Of a stretch of 33,051 nucleotides of DNA, positions 17,352-27,727 are shown one piece after another. Position numbers and translations under genes: made by a program. Below the pieces are notes generated by a model, which saw only the letters and a program-made list of their open reading frames with translations, made no database searches and was not told the DNA's origin. This DNA is from Candidatus Shapirobacteria bacterium (lineage in GTDB: Bacteria; Patescibacteriota; Microgenomatia; 0-14-0-10-38-17). The stretch's first letter is position 1; each line of letters opens with the position of its first letter. Location of the stretch: positions 1-33,051 of the forward strand of contig JAQVFF010000003.1 in NCBI GenBank assembly GCA_028697345.1, read 5' to 3'.

Positions 17352-18598
17352 TAAGTATCACCTCCCTTAAGGCTGCCAACTAAAGCAATTTTAATTTTTT
17401 CTGGAGAAAATATTTCTTTGGCAACCGACAAAATATCGGATTCATCAACACTTTTAATTATCTTTAGCACCTGATCCGCGCTTTTGACATCTGGTTCTAA
17501 TAATAGTTGCTTGCCGTAAAAATGAGCCTTCTTATAAGAATCTTCCAAGGATAAAAATAATTTCCCCTCAAAAAAATGTTTCGCCTTATCTAGTTCCTCT
17601 CTTTTAACTCTCTTTTCGGCTAATAAAAACAGCTGGTTTTTAATTTCTCTTATTGCCTCAGCCAACCTTTCCTTATTCAGCCCGGCCGTAATCTCAAAAA
17701 AACCCACTTCATTAAATAATTCCGTCGAGGAATTAATCGAATAACATAAACCTCGTTTTTCTCTAATCTCCTGGAACAACCGAGAAGACATTCCGCCGCC
17801 AAGGATAATATTTAACAAACCCTGAGCAAAGCGTCTTTTATCTTGCCTGGATAATGCCCGTACTCCCATCGCTAAATGAACCTGATCAGTTTCTTTATTA
17901 ACTTTTTTAATTTTTTCTCTTTCTGATTTTACTCTAAATGGACAAAAAGAAATCGTTTCTCCTCTCGGGGGAGAAGAAAAATATGCATTTATTTCCTTTT
18001 TAATTCTAGAGAGATTTTTTATTCCTCCAGCTACTACCAAAACTATTCCTCCCGACCAATAAAAAGTTTCCTTAAAATCAACAAAATCTTTTTGAGTAAA
18101 ATTGGTAATTGTTTCTTTGCGACCGACACCACTGGCTCCTAAGGGGTGATTAGGAAACAATAATCTAGCCAGTTCAATCTGGGCTCGATACTGGGGAACA
18201 TCATGATACATATAAAGTTCCTCTAAAATAACTCCCCTTTCAACACTAATTTCTTTTTTCGCCAACAAAGGCTCCAATAATAACTGCGAAATCAAATCCA
18301 AACCAACGCTAAAATCACGTCCAGCAGTCTTAGTATAATAATAGGTATATTCTTGAGCAGTAGCTCCATTATATTCGGCTCCAATTTCATCGACCGCGAG
18401 GGCTAAATCTTGCTTAGAGGGAAACTTTTTTGTCCCCTTAAAAACCATATGCTCATAAAAATGGGCCAAACCTTCTCTGCTTTCATCCTCGTAACGAGAA
18501 CCAACTCTTACTAAACCCAAAACCGTGACGCTTTCACTATGGTCAGGAAGTAATAACACTTTCAAGCCGCCTGATAAATTAAACTCTTCAAAAAACAT
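17351..18598 (-). CDS. M16 family zinc protease (processing peptidase-like)
   Basis: HFYEHMVFKGT (HxxEH) and Glu-rich downstream motif VERGVILEEL. Confidence 0.93.
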   Translation of the reverse strand: MFFEEFNLSGGLKVLLLPDHSESVTVLGLVRVGSRYEDESREGLAHFYEHMVFKGTKKFPSKQDLALAVDEIGAEYNGATAQEYTYYYTKTAGRDFSVGLDLISQLLLEPLLAKKEISVERGVILEELYMYHDVPQYRAQIELARLLFPNHPLGASGVGRKETITNFTQKDFVDFKETFYWSGGIVLVVAGGIKNLSRIKKEINAYFSSPPRGETISFCPFRVKSEREKIKKVNKETDQVHLAMGVRALSRQDKRRFAQGLLNIILGGGMSSRLFQEIREKRGLCYSINSSTELFNEVGFFEITAGLNKERLAEAIREIKNQLFLLAEKRVKREELDKAKHFFEGKLFLSLEDSYKKAHFYGKQLLLEPDVKSADQVLKIIKSVDESDILSVAKEIFSPEKIKIALVGSLKGGDT

Positions 18599-18741
18599 AA
18601 TTCTATTCTAATAAATTAGCAAATTAAAATAAATAAAAAAAATTACCGTTATGCTATTTTAGCACTCCCCTCTCTTCTCGTCATCTTAACAATAAGTCAA
18701 AAAGATTTTTCCAATTACTAACAATTGTTATAATATCCTTA

Positions 18742-20001
18742 GTGATTAATAATAAGACGGCATCATTGTTTACCAAAAATGCTCTAGTACCGCCTCGCTA
18801 CGAAGACTATAGTTTTGCCAACTTACCACAAGCAATCATTAACTTATTAACTAATTGCTACGCTTCTCGAAAGCTACCCAACAATGTTTTCCCCAAAGGG
18901 GAATTTTCTCATGTTTTTTTAATTCTGGTCGACAGTTTGGGCTACCTATCTTTTAGGCGATTTCAAAAATATTTTTCTCTACCCAAAAAGGCTATAATCT
19001 CTCCGCTGACAACAATTTTTCCTTCGACCACCGCCGCCGCTTTATCTACTTTTGCTACCGGCCTCCTTCCGCAAGAGCATGGCTTATTTGAGTGGCGCCT
19101 ATATTTGCCACAGGTTGACAATATTATTAAAACTCTTCCTTTCTGCTTTGAAGATAGCCGCCAACAAGACCAACTGATAGATCTTGGTTTTAGTCCTAAA
19201 AAAATATTCTTTAGCGAACCAACTATTTATCAAAAACTAGCCCGACAAAAAGTTGCTTCTTTTACTTTTAACCATCAAGACTACTATAAAAGCGCTTTTG
19301 CCAAAATCGTTCAAAAAGGGGCTAAACCAATCCCTTTTGCTAGCCTTTCTGAATTGTTGGTCACTTTAAACAAAACAGTTACCAAGATCACTCAAAAATA
19401 CTCCAAAACGTTTACTTTCGCCTACCTTGACTCACTAGACTCTATTGGTCATAAATATGGCCCTGAAAGTCTTTATTTTGAGGCCGAATTAGCTCAAATT
19501 GCCATGATGATTAACCAATTTCTGCTCCAATTCTTGCAAAAAAATTCCCAATCCAGTAGTTTACTGTTAATTACCGCTGATCACGGCCAGATTCAAGTTA
19601 ACCCTAAAAAAACCTTTTATCTTAATCGTTTTCACAAGTTAAAAAAGAGTCTCGCTTTAAAAGCCGATGGAAAACCAGTTCTGGCTACTGGAGGACCCAG
19701 GGATGTTTTTTTACATCTCAAAAAAGAAGCTGACAAAAATAATATTATTAGCTATTTAAAGAAAAACTTAATTAACCAAGCTGAAGTCTACTCTACTGCT
19801 CAAGCCTTGAAAATGGGTTGGTTTGGTAATCGTCAATCTTCTGAAAAATTTCAAGAACGTTTAGGTGATATTCTAATCTTGCCTAAAAACAATAGCACCA
19901 TTTGGCTAGATAATGGCGAAAAAAAAGTTGACAAGTTGGGTCATCATGGTGGTCTGACTGCTGAAGAAATGCTTGTCCCTTTGATCGCTATCCCCTTTTA
20001 G
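18742..20001 (+). CDS. Alkaline phosphatase superfamily type I phosphodiesterase/nucleotide pyrophosphatase
   Basis: FLILVDSLGYLSF, FPSTTAAALSTFATGLLPQEHG, YLDSLDSIGHKYGP, ITADHGQ; GTG start. Confidence 0.85.
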   Translation: MINNKTASLFTKNALVPPRYEDYSFANLPQAIINLLTNCYASRKLPNNVFPKGEFSHVFLILVDSLGYLSFRRFQKYFSLPKKAIISPLTTIFPSTTAAALSTFATGLLPQEHGLFEWRLYLPQVDNIIKTLPFCFEDSRQQDQLIDLGFSPKKIFFSEPTIYQKLARQKVASFTFNHQDYYKSAFAKIVQKGAKPIPFASLSELLVTLNKTVTKITQKYSKTFTFAYLDSLDSIGHKYGPESLYFEAELAQIAMMINQFLLQFLQKNSQSSSLLLITADHGQIQVNPKKTFYLNRFHKLKKSLALKADGKPVLATGGPRDVFLHLKKEADKNNIISYLKKNLINQAEVYSTAQALKMGWFGNRQSSEKFQERLGDILILPKNNSTIWLDNGEKKVDKLGHHGGLTAEEMLVPLIAIPF

Positions 20002-20053
20002 AAAAACTAAAGCAAAAAAATCAAATTTACTCTTTTTCAGTCTACACCTACAG

Positions 20054-21787
20054 TTACATTTTTTCTGGGGCTTCAATTCCCAACAAGCCTAAACCATTTT
20101 TTAAAACCTGGGCCGTTGCCTTACTTAATAATAAACGAAAAGCTTTTGCCTCTTTGTTTTTAGTCAATATTTGATGTTGGTTATAAAAAGTGTTGTAGTT
20201 TTGAGCCAACTGATAAAGTAGATTGGCAATTAGGTTTGGGGAAAACGTCCTGGCTGACTCATTAATTACTTTTTCAAAGTAGCAAATTAGTCTGGTAATT
20301 GCCAGTTCTTCTCTTTTTGGTTGGTATTCGGGTATTTTTGTTAAGTTGGTATCTGTTCCAGATTTCTCTAACACCCTTCGGGCTCGAGCATAGGTGTACT
20401 GTAAATAAGGCCCGGAATTGCCCTCTAGGGTCAATATTTTTTGCCAGTCGAAAACAATATTGGTTCTAGGGTTTTGTTTCAAGTCGTTATATTTGACTGC
20501 CCCTATCCCTACCACCCTGGCCACTTTCTCTTGACCTTTTATTGGTAAGTCTTTAGCAATACCGGCCTGAGTCGATAATTGACGAGCCCGATCAATCGCC
20601 TCTTTTAAAACCTTTCCCAAATGAATAATTCTACCACCCCTGGTTGATAGTTTCCCTAACCTTCCTCTAATCATACCGTGAGCAACATGAACTAGTCTTT
20701 CTCTCTTGATATAGTCCAGCTTCTCTGCCGCCTCAAATGTTTGGGTAAAATGAAGTTTGTGATCGGCACCCACCTCGTAAATAATCAATTCTGGATTCCA
20801 ACGCTCTACTCGATACTTAATTGTTGCCAAATCTCTTAATAAATAAGTGGTCGCCCCATCAGACTTAACCAACATGGCCGGAACCGGGCTGTCTTCCAAG
20901 GGCATTATTAAAGCCCCCTTACTTTTAATAACCAAGTTTTTGTTTTTTGCCTCATCTAAAACTGCCTTCATTTTATCTTGATAGAAACTTTCTCCTAAAG
21001 AAAAGTCAATATTAACCTTTAACAAACTATAAACCTTTTGATATTCAAATAAAGATAAGTTGACTAAATCCCGCCAAATGTTTTTCAGTTTTTGCTCACC
21101 CAACTCTAAACGCTTAAAATAACTCCTTGCTTTCTCTTGTAATCTAGGTTCTTGTCCTAGTTTCTGATAAAAATCGACATAAAGTTTCTCTAAATCCTCC
21201 ATGGTCAGTTTTTTTGGGTCAATTTTCTGTTGATCAATTTGATGAAGAAGAACACCAAATTGAGTACCCCAATCACCAAGATGGTTATCACCAACCGCTC
21301 GATAACCCAAAAAGGCAAAAATATTATAAAGAGCCTGACCAATAATGGTAGAGCGCAAGTGACCAACGCCAAAAGGTTTGGCGATATTGGGTGCTGAATA
21401 ATCAATGACCACTGTTTTTCCCCGACCAATTATTTGCCGACCAAAATCATCACCTTTGTTAATAACTTTAACTAACAACTTTTTATAGAACCTCTCTGAT
21501 AAATAAAAGTTGATAAAGCCCGGAGGAGCTACTTCTATTTTGTCAACCGTTTCCTTACCAGAAAAATTCTTTTCTAAAGTTTTTGCTATTACTTCTGCCA
21601 GCTCTAGCGGTGTTTTAGCTTCTGGGTAACTCTTGTTTTGAGAAAAGGCAACTAACGCAACGTTGGTAGCATAATCACCGTGGCCCTGAATACTATTCCC
21701 AGAGTCAAGATCAAAATCAATCCCAGATAAATTAATCTTATCCAAACTAGACGAAATCGCTTCTTTAATAACCCTTTCAACTGTCAT
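20054..21787 (-). CDS. argS: Arginyl-tRNA synthetase
   Basis: DYSAPNIAKPFGVGHLRSTIIGQAL; C-terminal DALR-type domain. Confidence 0.96.
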   Translation of the reverse strand: MTVERVIKEAISSSLDKINLSGIDFDLDSGNSIQGHGDYATNVALVAFSQNKSYPEAKTPLELAEVIAKTLEKNFSGKETVDKIEVAPPGFINFYLSERFYKKLLVKVINKGDDFGRQIIGRGKTVVIDYSAPNIAKPFGVGHLRSTIIGQALYNIFAFLGYRAVGDNHLGDWGTQFGVLLHQIDQQKIDPKKLTMEDLEKLYVDFYQKLGQEPRLQEKARSYFKRLELGEQKLKNIWRDLVNLSLFEYQKVYSLLKVNIDFSLGESFYQDKMKAVLDEAKNKNLVIKSKGALIMPLEDSPVPAMLVKSDGATTYLLRDLATIKYRVERWNPELIIYEVGADHKLHFTQTFEAAEKLDYIKRERLVHVAHGMIRGRLGKLSTRGGRIIHLGKVLKEAIDRARQLSTQAGIAKDLPIKGQEKVARVVGIGAVKYNDLKQNPRTNIVFDWQKILTLEGNSGPYLQYTYARARRVLEKSGTDTNLTKIPEYQPKREELAITRLICYFEKVINESARTFSPNLIANLLYQLAQNYNTFYNQHQILTKNKEAKAFRLLLSKATAQVLKNGLGLLGIEAPEKM

Positions 21788-21859
21788 AAAATAAATTATA
21801 CCCTATCCGACATCCTTAATCGCCCTAAACTCCTTGTGTCATCAATTATGTTTCTCTTT

Positions 21860-22783
21860 TTACTCTCTCCACCAGATCCTTCCATCACTAATCAGTTTAA
21901 TATCTCCTTCTTGGTCTGTTCTTAAGACGGTTAACCCAAAGCGGTCCAGCTGGTTAAGTAAATCTTGACTGGGATGGCCCCAAGGATTAGGACCAACAGA
22001 AATTATTGCTAAAAAAGATTTGAAAGAAGCAAGAAACTGATCAGTAAAAGCATATTTTGAACCATGATGGGCCACTTTAAATATTTCAACGTCAGGAAAA
22101 TTAGTAAAATTCATCATTTCCGGTTGAATCCGACTATCGGCATCTCCCATCATTAAAACATCAAAATTGTCAAAAGAAACATTAAAAACTAAGGAAAAAT
22201 CATTGAGAGATAGTGTTGTGTTTTCGTCGATAACTCCCAAAACTGGTTCTCTTTGATATATTCCGTCACCTTTTGAGATATCTAAGTTATTCGTTTTCTG
22301 TTGATTATCCGATAGTTGTTGAAGTAGCCAATCGGGATTAGGCCAATAGAACTTAATTTTAATCTTATCTACCGCCATTTCATCATTTTGCTCTACTCTT
22401 ACCAATTGCGCACCCCGATTGCTAATTTGGGCCAATAGTTTTTGAAAATCATGACTCTGTCGACTAATACCACCCCAAACAAAATATAACAATCGGTATC
22501 TTTCTGCTACCGCCAATAAGCCCTGGTAATGGTCTTTATCGGGGTGGGTTAAAATTACCATTTCTAACTGCCGATCCCAGAAGGGAATATTATTATTTAA
22601 ACATTCCAAAACGCTATTATTGGCTCCCCCATCAACAAGAACCTGATAATGACGATAACTAAACAAAATTGCATCTCCTTGGCCAACATTACAAAAAACT
22701 ACTTGAAGATTTTTGCTGGGCCAAAGCCAAATCAATGACAAAACGGTTCCCAACAAAACAAAAACCCTAAACCATCTACTCAT
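21860..22783 (-). CDS. ComEC C-terminal-type metallo-beta-lactamase domain protein with N-terminal TM
   Basis: LQVVFCNVGQGDAILFSYRHYQVLVDGG; LTHPDKDHYQG; HHGSKYAFTDQFL. Confidence 0.9.
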   Translation of the reverse strand: MSRWFRVFVLLGTVLSLIWLWPSKNLQVVFCNVGQGDAILFSYRHYQVLVDGGANNSVLECLNNNIPFWDRQLEMVILTHPDKDHYQGLLAVAERYRLLYFVWGGISRQSHDFQKLLAQISNRGAQLVRVEQNDEMAVDKIKIKFYWPNPDWLLQQLSDNQQKTNNLDISKGDGIYQREPVLGVIDENTTLSLNDFSLVFNVSFDNFDVLMMGDADSRIQPEMMNFTNFPDVEIFKVAHHGSKYAFTDQFLASFKSFLAIISVGPNPWGHPSQDLLNQLDRFGLTVLRTDQEGDIKLISDGRIWWRE

Positions 22784-23987
22784 CGGTTTTATTACTAATT
22801 TTTAATAAAAACCAGGCCAAAGGAACGATAATCAAGCTTATTAGGGCCATTCTTTCAGAAACACTTATGCTAAAAAGGGTCTGAGCCCAAAAATGACCAC
22901 CCCAAATAAAAACCTGTAAAGGCGGCCAGAAAAAAAGAGCCAACAGGCCAGCCAGCGATTGACTAATTAAACCCAAAAAAGTTAACCCTAACCCCCACAA
23001 CATTAATGGCTCAATTAGCCATAATAAACAAGCATTAGAAAGAAAAGAAAATGGCGAGAAAGAATTAAAATGAAGGGCCAAAAGTGGTGTTGTCATAGTT
23101 TGAGCCGCTAGGGTAGTTGCTAAATCTGACCAACGAAAGATTTTTTTAAATCTTTGATTGAACAGTAAAATTCCTAAACTTGCCCCAAAAGATAACTGAA
23201 AACCGACGTCCAAAAATATCAACGGATCGACTATCATCATCGCCTCTCCGGCTAAAAATAAATTCCTAAACGAATTAATCGGTCGACCAACCAGCTGTGA
23301 TACCAAGACCAAACCGCTCATTAATACCGCCCTAACAATCGGCGGATCATTGCCAACAATAAAACCATAGATAACAATTACCGGTAAAGAAAAAGTGATT
23401 ACCAATTGGCGACCTAAAAACCGACCAGTTTTCTTCAATAGCATCACTAAAGATAAAACATTGGCTCCGGAAGCCACCACAACATGAAGCAGTCCTGATG
23501 CTCTCATATCATCATAGAATCTTTTAGAAAATTGACCCTGATTACCCCAAACAACACCGGTCAACAATGAAGCCGGTTCTGATGGCAAGAGTCTCTCTAA
23601 GCTGGCGATTAAGCTTGTTCGCAACTTAAGGGTTATTCTGATAAAAGTTGACCAGATGTTATCTTTTTTTACCGAAATATCTGGATAATTAATCGAGCAA
23701 CGTTTTTGGTATTTTCCTATCAGTTGGCACTCTTGATTGCCAGATATCAACACTCTGTCTCCAGGGCTTAGGTTTCGATTAGTGCTGGTTTCTATTAAAT
23801 ATCCTTTTAACCAAAACCGTTGAACAGAATAAAAAATATTCGGCTCATCCCAAATAATTCCTTCAACGTTAATAAACTTTTCTTGTGATTTATTATTAAC
23901 CGACCAAAAACGCCAAAGCCAAGTTAGTAAAAAAACAACCGATAAACCAAGAAACAAAATGCGCTGACGTTGTTTTTTTTCAAACAT
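22776..23987 (-). CDS. comEC: ComEC/Rec2 competence membrane domain protein
   Basis: LLTGVVWGNQGQFSKRFYDDMRASGLLHVVVASGANV, PPIVRAVLMSGLVLVSQLVGRP, LDVGFQLSFGASLGILLF. Confidence 0.92.
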   Translation of the reverse strand: MFEKKQRQRILFLGLSVVFLLTWLWRFWSVNNKSQEKFINVEGIIWDEPNIFYSVQRFWLKGYLIETSTNRNLSPGDRVLISGNQECQLIGKYQKRCSINYPDISVKKDNIWSTFIRITLKLRTSLIASLERLLPSEPASLLTGVVWGNQGQFSKRFYDDMRASGLLHVVVASGANVLSLVMLLKKTGRFLGRQLVITFSLPVIVIYGFIVGNDPPIVRAVLMSGLVLVSQLVGRPINSFRNLFLAGEAMMIVDPLIFLDVGFQLSFGASLGILLFNQRFKKIFRWSDLATTLAAQTMTTPLLALHFNSFSPFSFLSNACLLWLIEPLMLWGLGLTFLGLISQSLAGLLALFFWPPLQVFIWGGHFWAQTLFSISVSERMALISLIIVPLAWFLLKISNKTDE

Positions 23988-24102
23988 CGTAATTACCTAC
24001 GGTTGACTTGGCTTAGACGAGTTTCACACCGGTGACCAAAAATAAAAGTTAATCCTTGAATCAAGGCAAGTAAACTCCTTAACTAAAGTTAACCGACTAC
24101 CG

Positions 24103-24750
24103 TTAAATCTCTATTTTACTCTCAATATCGGCAAAAGTTTTTTCGCCAATACCCTTTACTTCTTTAATTTCTTCAAGTGAGCTGAATGGCCCAACCGATT
24201 GACGATAATCAATAATCGCCTGAGCATACTTTTCTCCAATTCCAGGCAGGCTCATTAGTTCTTGAAGACCAGCCTGATTAATATTAACCCTGCCGATCAA
24301 ATCTTGATAGTCAACCACCTCTCCCGACAATTGCTCCCCTTGGCCCTGGTAGGGAATATAAATTTTTTCACCATCCTGGAGTAGCCGAGCCCGATTTAGA
24401 TTTTTCTCTAAAAAAGACCGACTCGCCCAACTGCTAACTCCCCCGCAGGCACTAATCAGGTCATTGACCCGAGAGTTTGCTGGTAACTGATAAAGTCCGG
24501 GACTAATCACCGCACCAGCAATATCAACAAAAACTGTTGTTTCCGTTTCCTGGGCAATGGTTTCAAAGGTAGTCAAATAACTGGCCGGCTCTCTTTCTAG
24601 CCAACCCCACTTCTGAACAAAAACTAAAACAATTAAAAATAATCCTAAAGAAACCAATAACCAATCAAAAAAATAGTTCTTTAGTAATTTTTTTCCGGAG
24701 CGATCAAAAGGAGATTGACGACCAACCATAATAATTTCAAAATTATTCAA
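24103..24750 (-). CDS. comEA: ComEA-like DNA-binding protein (SLBB + helix-hairpin-helix)
   Basis: TVFVDIAGAVISPGLYQLPANSRVNDLI; RVNINQAGLQELMSLPGIGEKYAQAIIDYRQ. TTG at 24750 or ATG at 24729 possible start. Confidence 0.93.
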   Translation of the reverse strand: MNNFEIIMVGRQSPFDRSGKKLLKNYFFDWLLVSLGLFLIVLVFVQKWGWLEREPASYLTTFETIAQETETTVFVDIAGAVISPGLYQLPANSRVNDLISACGGVSSWASRSFLEKNLNRARLLQDGEKIYIPYQGQGEQLSGEVVDYQDLIGRVNINQAGLQELMSLPGIGEKYAQAIIDYRQSVGPFSSLEEIKEVKGIGEKTFADIESKIEI

Positions 24751-24789
24751 TCATAAAGTCAGCTAACCAAAAATAAAAAAAATTAAGAA

Positions 24790-27486
24790 CTATTTCTTTA
24801 AAACAACAAAATTAATCAACTTTCCGGGGATAAAAACAATCTTTTTTATTTTCTGATTCAGTAAATGCTTTTTTACCGCTAAATCTTTTTTTACTATTAA
24901 AATAACCCTATCTTTATCCATCGATAAGCTACTATCCATATCAATTTTTCCTTTTAATCGGCCATTAATCTGAACAATTATTGTGTTCTTTTGAACTATT
25001 AAATATTTCTTTTGAGCCTTTGGCCAAGACTGTTGATGAACAGAAAAAGGCTTCTTTAAAACTCGACACCACAATTCTTCTGTCAAATAAGGAGCAAAAG
25101 GCGCTAACAGTTTTATTAAAATACCTAAATCTTCTCTCTTTAAAATTAACTTCTCGCTAAAAATAGTGTTGAGGTTTTCCATCATCGCCGCAATAGCTGT
25201 ATTGTAAGAAAAATTATCAATGTCTTTGGTAACTTTCAGAACCAACTGATGAACAAGACAACTGCCTCGATTATCAATTCTTTTCTTGTCCTCTCTTGCT
25301 TGGGTTTTAATTAAATTGCTAAAACGAATCAAAAACCTCTCAACTCCTTTGAGGGCGTTTTCGTTCCAAACCATAGTCGCTTCAAACGGACCCATAAACA
25401 TCAAATATGTCCTAAGTGTATCAACGCCGTATTTTTGCCATTTATCATCAGGGTTAATAACGTTATCTCGTGATTTACTCATTCTTTGGCCGTCATCACC
25501 CAAGATTACTCCATGAGAAATTCGCCGGTAATAGGGTTCTGGATACTGCTTAGGAACCACATCCAAATCATATAAAAATTGATAAATAAATCGCGAATAT
25601 AACAAATGGAGGGTATTATGTTCGTCTCCCCCAATATAAACATCAACCGGTAACCAATACCCTAAAACATCTTTGTTTTCGGAAAAGATATCTTGAGAAC
25701 TTTTTATTTTAGATTTGCTTTTAATTTGTTTTGAATCTTTTAATCTATTAGCAAAACAATAAGCCAAGTAGTACCAATCTGATCCTGCCCAGTTGGGCAT
25801 GGTATCAGTTTCCCGTTCAGCCTCGCCGCCACAACAAGGACATTTAGTTTTTTTCCAATTCAGGATATTGGCTAAAGGTGACTCTCCCGTGTCTGTCGGT
25901 TCATATTTTTCTACTTGTGGCAACTCTACTGGTAAATCTTCTTCTAAAACGGGGTACCAGCCAGGATTATTAATCAAAATATTAATATCAATCCCCTCTT
26001 TTGTTGCATATTCTTTTAACTTTTCAAAAATTTCTTTATCTTTTAGCTTCCAGTTTTGGGTTTTAACTTTGATATTTTGTGCACATTCGGCACAAAATAT
26101 CATCGGTATTGGTTCCCCCCAATAATGTTGACGAGAAAATATCCAATCTCTTAAGTGATAATTAACTGCTTTTCGACCTATTTGTTCTTTTTCTAAAAAA
26201 GCGATTATCTTTTTTATGGCCTGATCAGGAGTAAAGTTGTCGATAAAGTCAGAATTAATCATCCTGCCTCGATCAACTTCTGTATAGGCCTTTTGACTAA
26301 AATCCCAATTACCCGCTGGTTTAATAACCGGTATGATTGGCAAATCAAACTTTTTAGCAAATTGCCAATCGCGCTCATCGTGAGCCGGTACTGCCATTAT
26401 TGCTCCAGTTCCATAACTTTCTAAAACAAAATCCGATATCCAAATAGGAATTTTCTTCCGATTAACCGGATTAATAGCATAAAGTCCGGTAAAAACACCG
26501 GTTTTTTCTTTCGCTAAATCAGCCCTCTCTAAGTCAGACTTCCTTTTTGCTCTTTCTATATAATCTTCAATCTCTTGAATTCGTGATTTTGAAAGTTCGA
26601 ATTTATTCCGGGTTTTAAGATCAAAACTTAAAATTTCCCCAATGAGGCTATGTTCAGGAGAAATGACCATAAAAGTTGCCCCCCAAAGAGTATCTGGTCT
26701 TGTTGTAAACACCTCAAGATAATTTTTTTTGTCTGAAGACTGAAAATCGGAAATTGAAAATTTCACTCTCGCCCCTTTTGATTTACCAATCCAGTTAACC
26801 TGAGCCGCTTTTACCTTGTCAATAAAGTCGGTTTTTTCTAAACCTTTGATTAATTGATCGGCATAATCGGTGATTTTAACAATCCATTGATTTAATTTCC
26901 GCCGGGATACTTGAGCACCACAACGCTCGCATCGGTCATCAACAACTTCCTCATTAGCTAAACCTATTTTACAATCAGGACACCAATTAATCGGCATTGC
27001 TTCTTTAAAGGCCAGACCCATCTTAAAAAGTTGAATAAAAATCCACTGTGTCCAGCGGTAATAATTCGGTGTTGTGGTATTAATTTCTCGTTCCCAATCA
27101 AAAGAAAAGGCCATTTTTTTCATCTGTCTTTTGAAGTTGTCAGTATTTTCCCGACTAACATCCTGAGGCTTTCGACTAGTTCTAATGGCATAGTTTTCTG
27201 TCGGTAAACCAAAAGCGTCCCAACCCATGGGAAAAAGAACATTGCTTCCCGCCATTCTCGTCTTTCTGGCATAAACGTCAGCGCCAGTCATAGTGAAGGT
27301 GTGACCAATATGAAGACCGGATCCAGAAGGATAAGGAAATTCGACTAAAATGTACTTTTTCTTTTTCTTATCAAAGTCCTTACCTTGATAAAGACTTTTT
27401 TCCTGCCATTGTTTCGCCCAAAACTTTTCCCAACAATCAAAATCTAATTGAAACCTATCATCTTGCTCCTTTTTTTTATCAACCAT
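24790..27486 (-). CDS. leuS: Leucyl-tRNA synthetase
   Basis: PYPSGSGLHIGHTFTMTGADVYAR, WMGWDAFGLPTENYA-like motif, DDGQRMSKSRDNVINPDD (KMSKS). Confidence 0.97.
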   Translation of the reverse strand: MVDKKKEQDDRFQLDFDCWEKFWAKQWQEKSLYQGKDFDKKKKKYILVEFPYPSGSGLHIGHTFTMTGADVYARKTRMAGSNVLFPMGWDAFGLPTENYAIRTSRKPQDVSRENTDNFKRQMKKMAFSFDWEREINTTTPNYYRWTQWIFIQLFKMGLAFKEAMPINWCPDCKIGLANEEVVDDRCERCGAQVSRRKLNQWIVKITDYADQLIKGLEKTDFIDKVKAAQVNWIGKSKGARVKFSISDFQSSDKKNYLEVFTTRPDTLWGATFMVISPEHSLIGEILSFDLKTRNKFELSKSRIQEIEDYIERAKRKSDLERADLAKEKTGVFTGLYAINPVNRKKIPIWISDFVLESYGTGAIMAVPAHDERDWQFAKKFDLPIIPVIKPAGNWDFSQKAYTEVDRGRMINSDFIDNFTPDQAIKKIIAFLEKEQIGRKAVNYHLRDWIFSRQHYWGEPIPMIFCAECAQNIKVKTQNWKLKDKEIFEKLKEYATKEGIDINILINNPGWYPVLEEDLPVELPQVEKYEPTDTGESPLANILNWKKTKCPCCGGEAERETDTMPNWAGSDWYYLAYCFANRLKDSKQIKSKSKIKSSQDIFSENKDVLGYWLPVDVYIGGDEHNTLHLLYSRFIYQFLYDLDVVPKQYPEPYYRRISHGVILGDDGQRMSKSRDNVINPDDKWQKYGVDTLRTYLMFMGPFEATMVWNENALKGVERFLIRFSNLIKTQAREDKKRIDNRGSCLVHQLVLKVTKDIDNFSYNTAIAAMMENLNTIFSEKLILKREDLGILIKLLAPFAPYLTEELWCRVLKKPFSVHQQSWPKAQKKYLIVQKNTIIVQINGRLKGKIDMDSSLSMDKDRVILIVKKDLAVKKHLLNQKIKKIVFIPGKLINFVVLKK

Positions 27487-27683
27487 AGACTGTTATAATA
27501 ATTCAGTTGTTATCTTAACATAAGGCTGAAAAGTAAACAATTTAAAAAAACTCCAAGATTAGTCTCCGATTTTTCATTGCTTTATTTCCCGCCCACAACA
27601 ATAACTGATTTTTTTAACGATTAATAATTAATGGATTGCATAATTGTTTATTACCACGTCTAATTATTTGTTTAATTCTTAAG

Positions 27684-27712
27684 TTGACCAAAAATTTTAT
27701 TTTAGGTATTCT
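27684..27712 (+). promoter_or_regulatory. Promoter of the 27728 gene
   Basis: TTGACC (27684-27689), 17 bp, TATTCT (27707-27712). Confidence 0.55.
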
Positions 27713-27727
27713 TGAGTTAGAATAATC

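Noticed and set aside
21205-21429. Overlapping minus-strand ORF within argS
   Set aside because: Alternative frame of argS; hydrophobic by composition only.
25286-26125. Plus-strand ORFs inside leuS
   Set aside because: Antisense to a strongly conserved synthetase; no recognisable domain.
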